From Nipponacmea schrenckii (Eukaryota > Mollusca > Gastropoda > Lottiidae): a stretch of 64,000 nucleotides of DNA. Below, in pieces: positions 35,375 through 44,372 of this stretch. Under the pieces are notes generated by a model. That model saw only the letters and a list, made by a program, of their open reading frames with translations, was not told the origin of the DNA and searched no databases. Where the stretch lies: positions 18,287,769 to 18,351,768 of the forward strand of contig JAUJPP010000007.1 in NCBI GenBank assembly GCA_030562195.1, in the 5' to 3' direction. The position numbers were made by a program, and so were the translations under genes. Every line of letters begins with the position of its first letter. Position 1 is the stretch's first letter.

Positions 35375-35881
35375 ACCCCACCTCTCAACTACTCAATATC
35401 CCAATACCCCCCCCCCCCCAAACAAAACACATTAGCCCCTCTATAATATGACATTGACTAAATTGTTCATTTCAGAATGTAGCCTATACTATATTTAGTT
35501 TGTTGTTCACAATTTATTTCTCCTTACTATAATAAATAAAAAATTTATATTTTAGATATTGAACTGCAGGCCTATCATCATTCTTATAATTAATTATATT
35601 AAATATATTTTCTTTTTAAGTGGGAATTGTAAGGAGAACTTTGTATATATACATATTGTTGATATTTCTTTCAGATGATCACTATAAGTCAGTACCGCCA
35701 AATTATTATCTTGTTTATTTCTATTTACTAACTGAACTAACAGCACTTCGAAATATATAGTTCTAGCTCTATGACCTAGGCTTGTACTTTTTATAAGAAT
35801 ACTTTTCTCATATCACCTTAACACTAACAGTGTGAGCATTGAACAATACATTTACTGTCTGTTATTCTATTTATCTTCAGA
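35375..35881. other. AT-rich DNA upstream of the 35882 frame
   Basis: No recognisable promoter motif or repeat; a C run at 35409-35418 follows the gap. Confidence 0.4.
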
Positions 35882-36336
35882 ATGGGTGAAGAGGAAACTC
35901 ATAACCTATTGAAACAGGCCATGAGAGAGCTTATAGCCAAAATTCCGGTCGCCATTGCCAGTAGCAATGAAGTAGCTATTAACCTTATGAAACAGGCCAT
36001 AAGAGAGCTTGAAGTCGAAATTGTGGGTGCCACTGCCAGTACCACCAACAGTAGTGGTGAAGGAAGCAATGAAGTAGCTATTAACCTATTGAAACGGGCC
36101 ATGAGAGAGCTTGAAACTGAAACTGCGGGTGCCACTGCCAGTACCTCCAACAGTAGTGGTGAAGAAAGCAATGAAGTAAGACAGAAAATTGTGGCTGAAT
36201 TAAGACAAATTTTCTTAAATTTGCTAGAAAAATATGGATATGGAAACTTATTATGCTTTTCCTAAATTAAAAGATGGTGGAGGATTTGAATTATTAAGAA
36301 CTTCCAATAGATCATGTTTAGATGTGATTATTTAGA
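35882..36336 (+). pseudogene. N-terminal fragment of HECT-family gene, internally repeated
   Basis: The ATG at 35882 opens 127 codons. The segment NEVAINLLKRAMRELETE followed by a Ser/Thr/Gly-rich stretch is present about 2.7 times with a 33-34-residue period, an in-frame expansion of a short helix plus spacer. Helix one resembles the start of the 37253 gene (EAVALLRQAAAELETN). Near 36235 the frame is lost; one base over, the coding continues as YAFPKLKDGGGFELLR, clearly the same domain as CYPKLRNGGGFELLR in the 34401-34600 exon. It is then cut at 36336 by the 434-bp cassette. This is a third family member, truncated and frameshifted, and it lacks an intron that the minus-strand copy has before this domain. 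Confidence 0.6.
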
Positions 36337-36770
36337 TATGGAGGGGGATTTGTGTCAGAAGTCAGTGCCATGCACAAATGTCTAATTCACTAATGCAATG
36401 TAGTTAATGCAAATATTATATGTTGTATGTTATAAGTTACGTGTAAAAATTCCACTAATGCATAAGACATAAGTAAGAAGTCAAATGTTTTGTGCTAAAT
36501 GTAAAAAGTTTGATGTTGCATTATTACATTAAACCTTTTACTTATAACTTTTGCCCTGTATAGTCTGCCATAAAACACTTAACATTGAACTTTTGTCATA
36601 TGTCGTTTACCATATAACATATTACATAAGACATATAACACACGACATTTGACACTTGCATTAAAACATATCACATTCAACACAGAATAGAAATAACGAT
36701 GACGTCACGTTACTAGGTCACGCAAATTCTCGCGAGACTCAAATAAATAAAATTTTACAACGAATTCTCC
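36337..36770 (+). promoter_or_regulatory. 434-bp promoter-like cassette, copy 2
   Basis: It matches copy 1 (24337-24770) base for base except about four substitutions, and starts exactly 12,000 bp later. The same CRE and TCTCGCGAGA palindrome are present. It interrupts the fragment at 35882-36336 and lies 482 bp upstream of the ATG at 37253. Flanking sequence on both sides differs from copy 1. Confidence 0.7.
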
Positions 36771-37252
36771 AGAGTCTCTATCACCCAGACACAAGAAACA
36801 TAGAAAAAAAACACGTGGTTAGAATCGTTAACACGGTGTTATCCTCCCCTGATTTCGGATCGCCATATTTTTTTTTTATAACAAGTACCTAGGCTAGCTA
36901 GCTGTAAAAAAGTATATTATTACGTGAGTGAGTGAGGGTGAGTCTCTTTTTATTTGAATTTACCTTGATGATTAAGTTAGTTTAGTTTTGGATCATAAGA
37001 TTATAAGTAGATCTAGTAGGCATAGCTAATGGCTGGTGGTAGTAACGCCAGTCGACCACGCGATTCTCTATGGCTTTAGTGTATTGACATTTGCAAAACA
37101 AATAAAAAAGTTTCGATTACAATATGTGTAGATAGCGAGATCTACAGCCTAATGATGCCGATGGCATTTATTTATAGCACAGTGGCTTTATTCCGTATAG
37201 ACTGGGAGCAATCAGGATAAAGCCTTTATTTTTATTACTTTATTAGTTTAAA
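36771..37252 (+). other. Leader between cassette 2 and the 37253 frame
   Basis: Contains a CACGTG E-box near 36812 and otherwise no recognised feature. It may be 5' untranslated sequence or a first intron. Confidence 0.35.
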
Positions 37253-37663
37253 ATGGCTGGAGGAAAGATACAAGAAGCAGTGGCCTTATTGAGACAAGCA
37301 GCTGCTGAGTTAGAAACTAACCTTTCACAACCCAACAATTCTCGTCTTGAGGATGCAGTCACAGTTCCAATTTCTGGTAGCCAGTCATTCCTATCAGAAA
37401 CAAAATCAACGTCATCAACAATAGCTACTCCTGAAGTAGCAAGATCAACAGCTTCAGAAGTAAGAAGGCTCTTTTCACCGTATAATAGGCGTAGGCCTAC
37501 TGAAAGCAGACCAAGTTTGACCAGGCCTATGGTAAAGTGGGCACATAAATTTTCATGCCTTGCCAGTAAAAATCAGGTTAAAAATGTATTACAAGCACAG
37601 TCATTACTTGATATTTACTGTTTATAAGACATATAGAAATAGGCATAGGTAAATAATCACAAG

Positions 37664-37744
37664 ATATACTATTTCTAACAATTTATTAACTCAATGTTTG
37701 AGCATGTGAAACGTTGAGTTAATAAATTGTTAGAAATAGTATAT
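37664..37744. repeat. 36-bp inverted repeat, 9-nt loop
   Basis: Arms 37664-37699 and 37709-37744 pair with one mismatch (CAATGTTT against CAACGTTT); TCTTGTG/CACAAGA-like matches extend it outside. It lies in the intron of the 37253 gene. Confidence 0.9.
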
Positions 37745-37902
37745 CCATATATCTTGTGCTTAATTATTTGATATTGTTTGTTCAGTTAAATAAAAGTTCA
37801 CTGTCTATATTGCTCAAAGTGCCAATCTCTAAAAATGCATCCCTTTCTTGGGTAAGAATTATGACATTTTTTAATTTAAACTTTCCTCAATATGTATTGA
37901 TG

Positions 37903-38006
37903 ATAAAGAGGACAAATTTCCTTTAATATAATTTATCTTGCTTGTAGGATATAATTTTCCTTTTTAGGATTATGTCCCCCAAAAGGAAATGAAAAGAACT
38001 CTGTTA
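37903..38006 (+). repeat. 104-bp inverted duplication, arm 2
   Basis: Identical to the reverse complement of 34771-34874. It contains intron sequence, the AG acceptor and the first 13 codons of exon 2. Confidence 0.95.
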
Positions 38007-38128
38007 AACCACCACAGCAAGGATATAACAGTGAAAACTTGTCTGATTCATGTGCTCTAGGACAAAGTATCATCTACATTAGACCCCTACAGAAAGATCT
38101 TGATATAGCAGTTGAAAACAATCTTGAG

Positions 38129-39057
38129 GTAATCAATTTTCTTTCCCACTCTTGTGGATTTGTTAAAAAAAAACAGTTTTTTGTTAAATGCAACATATTA
38201 TAAAAGCTTGTTCATCAATTTTGTAAAATAAAGTTTTTGTTACATAATTATATTATTTGAAACTGTTTAGACTTTTATTTGTTTTCTTATTTCACATAGC
38301 CCTCTGATTAGTGATGTGCCGATTATCGCCGACAATCGATTATCGGTCGTTGAAAGCCCAACGACGCGACTAATCGATTCCCATTCGAAAGTCGGCGACA
38401 TCATCGAAAATTTAAAAAAAAAGCATCATGACATGTGCACTGGTAAACTCCGAACCGGTAGATCTATACCCTAGAGGTGATTAATATTTATATGAAAACT
38501 AAACAAGTAACTTTTTAAATGTCAACAGATTCGTTTAATCCTTAGTGGTGACAAAATATGTTAATGTATAAACCTTTATATCGTGTAAATTTTACTTTGA
38601 TCCTATACATTTTAATCGGACATTATTCACAGATATTATTGTATATCAAGTCTATATTACGATAATTATCTTCCGATCATCAGTACAAACGTAAACATGA
38701 CGAAAAAAATGTCGGCTATGGAAGGGCAAATGGGGACAAAATTAAATGACCAGAAGCTTTGCTTAAATCAATATTTATGTGTGCTAAATCATATTCCATA
38801 TACCAATACGCCATTAATGATCTTGTTAACATGACAAAAGTATAATCTTTGTAAGACAATGACAATGACAAAAGTAGTATCCATGAACACCATGTATTAA
38901 GTTTCGATTCAATTCTGACCAAACTTGTATATAACCTATATTGTTGTTATTTTGATCATTTTACATATTATGTCATCAAAATTATATCTTGAAACAGATA
39001 ATCTAATGTTGATTTCAAGTAAGAGAGTCTCTCCCATTTTTTAAAAGATTTCGGTTT
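38129..39057. other. Spacer with one possible hAT end
   Basis: From about 38325, TAGTGATGTGCCGATTATCG resembles the terminus of hAT-type elements with subterminal CGATTA repeats (38325-38420). No partner end was found before the minisatellite, so it is a fragment at most. The rest is featureless. Confidence 0.4.
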
Positions 39058-39563
39058 GAATACTGTATTACTTTAATATGTTATAATAAATATTTAGAAT
39101 ACTGTATTACTTTAATATGTTATAATAAATATTTAGTCGACTGTATTACTTTAATATGTTATAATAAATATTTAGTCGACTGTATTACTTTAATATGTTA
39201 TAATAAATATTTAGTCGACTGTATTACTTTAATATGTTATAATAAACATTTAGTCGACTGTATTACTTTAATATGTTATAATAAATATTTAGTCGACTGT
39301 ATTACTTTAATATGTTATAATAAACATTTAGTCGACTGTATTACTTTAATATGTTATAATAAACATTTAGTCGACTGTATTACTTTAATATGTTATAATA
39401 AATATTTAGACGACTGTATTACTTTAATATGTTATAATAAATATTTAGACGACTGTATTACTTTAATATGTTATAATAAATATTTAGAATACTGTATTAC
39501 TTTAATATGTTATAATAAATATTTAGTCGACTGTATTACTTTAATATGTTATAATAAATATTT
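39058..39563. repeat. 39-bp minisatellite, ~13 copies
   Basis: The unit is ACTGTATTACTTTAATATGT followed by TATAATAAATATTTAGTCG. Copies are nearly identical; variants are confined to TAGTCGA/TAGAATA/TAGACGA at the join and AAATATT/AAACATT. The last unit runs into the 3' end of the minus-strand LINE. Confidence 0.95.
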
Positions 39564-39808
39564 TTTATTATTATCTTTATTTCCTCCAATCATGAAGAGT
39601 TACAATAATATTATATACATGCATACAAAATAGTGAATCAAATTTGCGTCCATATACAAAATAATACAATAATAATATGAATACAATATTACAAATTTAT
39701 GTTTACAATATTATAATTATTTTTACATTAAGTAATGCATAATACGTTCTTTTAACTTGAAATAGTTCACAAGAATGATGTACCATTTAAGGATAACATT
39801 AACAAGAA

Positions 39809-42085
39809 TTACATCATTTGAAAAAAATATAATAATATACATTTTCTGAATTCAAGGATTAGCTGAATGTCTTCACAGTGATCTATGGGTATGCTAAGAC
39901 TAAAAATTGTGACAAGCAATTCTTCTCTCTGCATATTTTCGAGTTTGATAAATAAGACTGTCGGTAAGATACATTTCAGTTTGCGCCATAATTTTGCTCT
40001 TTCCAATTCAAAATGCTCACAATCTAAGATCGCATGAATAATTTTACATTTATATAGGCGACCACAACGTTCACATAAAAAGTCAGAGGCATTTGGATCA
40101 GAAATTCTAGCTATACAACAAGCTTTAATAAATAATTGACAACTCCTTTTAAAATCAGGATAAGATAGCCATATGAGATATGCAGGATGGGGTTTTAGGG
40201 TTGGGTGAAATAGACTGAAGAATTTAAGATCGGAATCTTCTTCACATCGTTTTCGCCATAAGGATTGCTCACAATCAAACACAGCTTTTTTGACTAATCG
40301 CTTCCATTCTAATTTTTTGGGAAACTCATGTGATTCAAGAAAGGAGTTCAGGTATCGAATCAGCCCATATTTGATTAAAATATTAATAATATCGGGTATA
40401 AAGCCACGTGGAGATAGGACACAGCTATATTTATACTCTAATAATCTGTGAATGAGTAGCTGTTGAGTGAGATGGTGAGACTTAAGATTTAATAATTGCC
40501 CTATAAAAATAAGCTTTTGGGAGTCAATATGAGCTCTAACACTGGTCCAACCTAAAAGACCAGTGCAAATATCAGTGCGAGTTCGCACGGGGAGACCTTG
40601 TATGCGTTTGAGAACATTGCGTTGAGCTCGTTCTAGTGACAGGAGTTCAAAATGTGTTAAGTTGTTCCACAAAGGACATCCATATAAAGCTTTTGCATAG
40701 CAACATGATTTGATCAGTTTGCCAAGAGTCATCGGGTTAAGGCTTGAACAATATTTTGATACGATAGCGTGGGACCTTATTGTTTTCACTGCAGTCGATG
40801 TTCTTTGTCTCGAGTTAAATGTGTCATTAAGCAATACCCCTACATGCTTTACAGAATTTTCGATAGGCAGCACTGACTTATTCAACTTTAAAATTAAATT
40901 TTTTGTAGCATGGGGTTTTGTACTAAATACAGCGACAACACTCTTAGTCGTAGAGAACTTAAATCGCCATTTCTGGCTATAATGCTCACAAATGTCTAAT
41001 AGAGACTGTAAACCGGTTGCACTTGGACTTAATATTGAGATGTCATCAGCCTGTGTTGGACAACATGTAGAAAGTCTATCGATAGCGGTTCCATTTGGGT
41101 GATCGGATAGTTGGTTTAGAAGTTCATTGATGTAAAGTAGGTATAATGTAGTTGACAGTACACCTCCTTGACGTATGCCGCGTTGAAGAGTAAAGTTCCT
41201 TGAGAAGCCGTTATGTGAGCGCACACAGCTTGTCACATCAGTATACATGTCGTCAATTATTCTCCAGATTTTGAGCTTTGAGCTGTCTAAAAAGGCAACA
41301 AATGCGACGTTCGACCTTTCGTTGCAATGGTGGATAGTTTCTTGGAGGTTTAGTGATGCATTTAATGATGAGAGGTTCTTCTGATACGCTACCTGTTGGG
41401 GGTTTGGAAATCCATTGTCTGAGGATAGATTTACAAGTCTACGTTCGAGAAATCTCTCGAAAAGTTTTCCGATAATTGGAGTAAGGGATACTCCTCTGTA
41501 AGAGTTAGGGTCATTCCTTTTCTTATTCCCACCCTTATAGATGGGTACAATTACACTATGGTGCCACTGTGTAGGAATGCGCCCAAGTTTAAGTATATTG
41601 TTGAAAAGATTCGACAGATGACGATATAACACTTTACCACCATATATGAGGTGTTCATAAGTTATACCATTTATATCGGCAGCTTTGCCTCTTTAATTTT
41701 GAACACAGATCACTTATTTCGTTGTGCGTTGTGAAAAGGTCACTTCCTGCTGTGATGCCAGAACACTTTTTCCGGATATCTGAAACTTTTGTCTGAATAT
41801 GATCATAGAAGGATTCGTCAGCGTCTTTGTTGGAGAACAGTTCCTCGAAATGTGTTGCCCAACCATTAAGAATATCATTCTCCTTTTTCAGAATTGTATC
41901 CCCTATCTGTAGTTGTGATACGGTAGAATTACGCGCTAGTCTCTTATTATTATTAATAAGTTTCCAGAACAGATTTTGGTCAATATCACTGTTTTTGTCG
42001 ATCTCGTGAAATTGTTTAGACAGATATTTGGAAGCAGCATCTCGTAGGTTACGTCGAAATACAGTTTTCGCAAGCTTATAGTTCT
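39809..42085 (-). pseudogene. LINE B reverse transcriptase (broken)
   Basis: Open from 41632 to 39809, with recognisable coding extending upstream to 42085 in a shifted frame; a frameshift lies near 41690, before GKAADINGITYEHL. Motifs: YRGVSLTPIIGKLFERFLE, VAFVAFLDSSK (start of motif A), RGIRQGGVLSTTLYLLYIN (motif B) and TQADDISIL (motif C with both Asp). About 15-20 residues that normally follow DSSK (the AFDTVW region) are missing, so the palm domain is damaged. The C-terminus has a Cys-rich segment (CERCGRLYKCKIIHAILDC). Family: Jockey/I-type non-LTR elements, clade not resolved. Confidence 0.85.
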
Positions 42086-42088
42086 TAA

Positions 42089-42579
42089 AGGGGACCAGGC
42101 TGGATTTTTAGGGGTCGTTTTGGGCCTTTGTTACATTTAAACAGTCCTCAGAAATATTCAAGCTCTGAGAAAATCGCAAAATACCTTGAAATATGTCTCA
42201 AACAAAAGATTTCACTTTTCATTTTTTTTTCCGTGCTGTACGCGGCTGGTCTCCAGTTAGTCTGAAAATTGTGTGTCCTGTTGACAAAGTCTACAATTGA
42301 AAATGCGTTGTAGTCTATTTATATAGATGACCGCTATTGCACGACGGGAAGGATAACTCTTTGATTATCAAGACGAACCGTTTTCCAATATGGAGGGAAG
42401 TTCGTAATTTCTTAATATATTATGATTTTTCAAACACGGATAATTATGGATACACATGGATTTGAAGGCTCAAATTTCAAAGGTAAGCCCTGTAGACTAT
42501 TTCTGATTAGCTAACCAAAAGATTTCATGTGTTTGAGGCTGTCGGGTGATTGTCCGAAACAAATAAAGCCTGGTCCACT
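42089..42579. mobile_element. 491-bp MITE with TTAA target duplication (piggyBac-like)
   Basis: The ends AGGGGACCAGGCT and AGCCTGGTCCACT form an imperfect inverted repeat. TTAA stands on both sides (42085-42088 and 42580-42583). The interrupted LINE reading frame continues across the element if one TTAA and the insert are left out, which fixes the boundaries independently. TTAA targets are typical of piggyBac transposases; no transposase frame is present. Confidence 0.88.
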
Positions 42580-42583
42580 TTAA

Positions 42584-43659
42584 AATGATTGTTTTTTGGA
42601 TCTGAAGGTCTTCCAGCATTTATCCATTGGGTTCGGAGATTCCTCATAGAGGCGTGGTTGTTTTTAACCGTATTTGACCAGTATGGTTTTATGTATTTCT
42701 TGTACACCTTTTTAGGTAGAAATTCATCTGAAGCTGCCTTTATTGAGTTAACGATGATTCTGTAAACATTTTCTGTACGGTGGAAATCATCTGAATTCTG
42801 TGAGTCGAGAGTCCAGAGGGAATTGGATATAGAAGTAGTATAATCAACTATTATATTCTTGTCTGTTGCTTTCTTCCATGATATACTGGATCTTGAGTCA
42901 TAGTCTATATTTGAAAGATCTGGCCCCAAATTGATAGAGCAGAAAATAGGTAGGTGATCTGATATGTTAAACATTTCGTTGTCTATAATTCTAACATCTG
43001 TCACATTGACTAGTTGATCTTGGCTCAGCAGTATATGGTCAATCATCGATTTAGGTCCACCTGGATATGCTTGAAATGTCCACAAAGGGCCTTTACATTG
43101 AGGGGTATTATTAGCAGAGATAAAATTCATATTACTTACGGTTTCTCTGAAAAGTTTTTCGCGCGACTCACAATGCATATTTTTCTGTGATATAGCACAA
43201 TTAAAGTCCCATAAGCACTACATCACCGAAATTTGAGAAAGATGCATGCAGTTCCTCTAGTTGGTGCAAGTTCTTTTGAAAGATTAATTTACCCTTGGAA
43301 GCACACGGAAGATACACAGAGACACAATAAAGGGTTTTATAGTCAGGCAGGTTTATTTCCACACAGAGAATATTTTCAAAATTTATGTCAATTTGTGACG
43401 TGTATTTTGCGATGTTTTTTCGGATTAATATAGCAACACCTCCGGCATATCTTGTGCGAAAGGAACCTTCAGCTTCACAGTCTTGATAACAGGCAAAGGT
43501 TTCATAATTTGGTTCTATATTATTTAAGATAAGAGAGGAACTTTCATTTAACCAATGTTCAGTAAGACACGTGATATCAATATTATGTTTCGTTAGACAT
43601 TCAACAATGTAAGGAATACTTATGAACAGACCTCTGCAGTTCCATACAAAAATGTTCAT
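42584..43659 (-). pseudogene. LINE B ORF2 endonuclease (broken)
   Basis: APE-type endonuclease on the minus strand, starting MNIFVWNCRGL at 43659. Motifs are CLTEHWL, YAGGVAILIR, VYLP and GDVVLMG (the DFN that should follow is lost at the stop at 43201). After a frameshift, PKSMIDHILLS and ISDHLPIFCSI (catalytic Asp-His) appear in the 43178 frame. A linker toward the reverse transcriptase runs to the MITE at 42579. The ATG is 16 bp after the ORF1 stop, as in two-ORF LINEs. Confidence 0.85.
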
Positions 43660-43674
43660 GAACGTGATTGTCTC

Positions 43675-44290
43675 TCATTTTGGAATTTGGCCCATTTCGC
43701 TCTCTGTCACATAGTCACGAATCATTTCAATGCCATCATTGTCATTTGTCTTGGATCCCTTTGTATTTACTTGGTCAGAGTCATTTTTTGCTTTTTCATT
43801 TTGGCGTGAAGATTCAGTGCTTATTTGGCCTATTGAATTGGCAATTTGTTTTTCAAGATTATGTATAAAGTTTTGTAATTTATAAGATTTTGTATCGATA
43901 TAAGATTTTAAGACGGTAAGGTCTTCAGAGTGATTTGTAGTCGTATCGCAAACGTCAATTACAGTTGTTTTATAATCTGATAGTTCAGTCCTCAGCTCGT
44001 TAATTGCACACTCACTGTCGTTTACTTTTGACCTGAGTTCACTGTTTTCAATTTTTAATTATTCAATAGACGTATTGGTTTGGGTGAGATTTAACTCAAG
44101 TTTAACGATTAACTCTTTCAAAGCACAATTTTCATTTGAGTATTCGCTACACGAAAGTTTTAATTTGTTTATTTCATTCATATATTCCCCTCTATGTTTT
44201 ATCATATCACTTTCTAGCCTAACTAAATGTTCCTTGAGATCAATGGACTTAACAAAACTGTCATTAGATATACCGCTTAGATGAACACTA
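43675..44290 (-). pseudogene. LINE B ORF1, coiled-coil part
   Basis: The minus-strand frame runs from the truncation at 44290 to a TGA at 43675-43677, just before ORF2. It is helical and charged: heptad-like Leu/Ile in HLVRLESDMIKHRGEYMNEI and ENSELRSKVNDSECAINEL. One in-frame TAA lies near 44057. The Lys/Asn/Asp-rich end fits an RNA-binding chaperone-type ORF1, but no RRM or zinc knuckle is visible in what remains. Confidence 0.7.
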
Positions 44291-44347
44291 TCATTACGTA
44301 TTTCGACTTTGGCGAAAACGTATTGTAATCGTTCGGATTATTTTATT

Positions 44348-44372
44348 GCAGTGCGTTCATCGAACGCACTGC
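44348..44372. other. 11-bp-stem hairpin, left end of composite element
   Basis: Arms GCAGTGCGTTC and GAACGCACTGC, loop ATC. It is followed by TTTGTTTTCGAAATGACT and a T run. Mirror copy at 51902-51926. Confidence 0.9.

Larger units (their letters stand above)
37253..38128 (+). pseudogene. HECT-family gene, first exon plus deleted second exon
   Basis: Exon 1 (37253-37576, 108 codons) begins MAGGKIQEAVALLRQAAAEL, has a Ser/Thr-rich middle and ends WAHKFSCLASKNQ at a GT donor. Exon 2 (37968-38128) starts DYVPQKEMKRTLL after an AG acceptor. It then jumps, in another phase, to PPQQGYNSENLSDSCALGQ and IYIRPLQKDLDI, and ends at a GT donor. In the minus-strand relative these two pieces lie in separate exons about 200 bp apart, so an internal deletion fused them and broke the frame. 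Fingers and HECT domain are not seen downstream. It supplies the N-terminal exon missing from the minus-strand copy. It could be transcribed from cassette 2, but only a truncated product is possible. Confidence 0.6.
39564..44290 (-). mobile_element. LINE B (Jockey/I-like), 5'-truncated and interrupted
   Basis: On the minus strand the order is ORF1 (coiled coil), ORF2 endonuclease, reverse transcriptase, 3' untranslated region ending GGAAATAAAG and a TAA-rich tail. The 5' end is cut at 44290 by the large inverted-repeat element. A 491-bp MITE splits ORF2. At least two frameshifts or stops plus an internal deletion make it inactive. Confidence 0.88.

Noticed and set aside
34846..35446. Long frames across the first N run
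   Set aside because: Artefact of unspecified bases in the assembly gap; the same holds for 50974-51667.
24337..36770. One giant LTR retrotransposon with the 434-bp repeats as LTRs
   Set aside because: The repeats lack TG...CA ends, a primer site and a polypurine tract; no target duplication is seen, and the genes between them have introns and lie on both strands.
38325..38420. Complete hAT element
   Set aside because: Only one terminus-like sequence; no matching end or 8-bp duplication.
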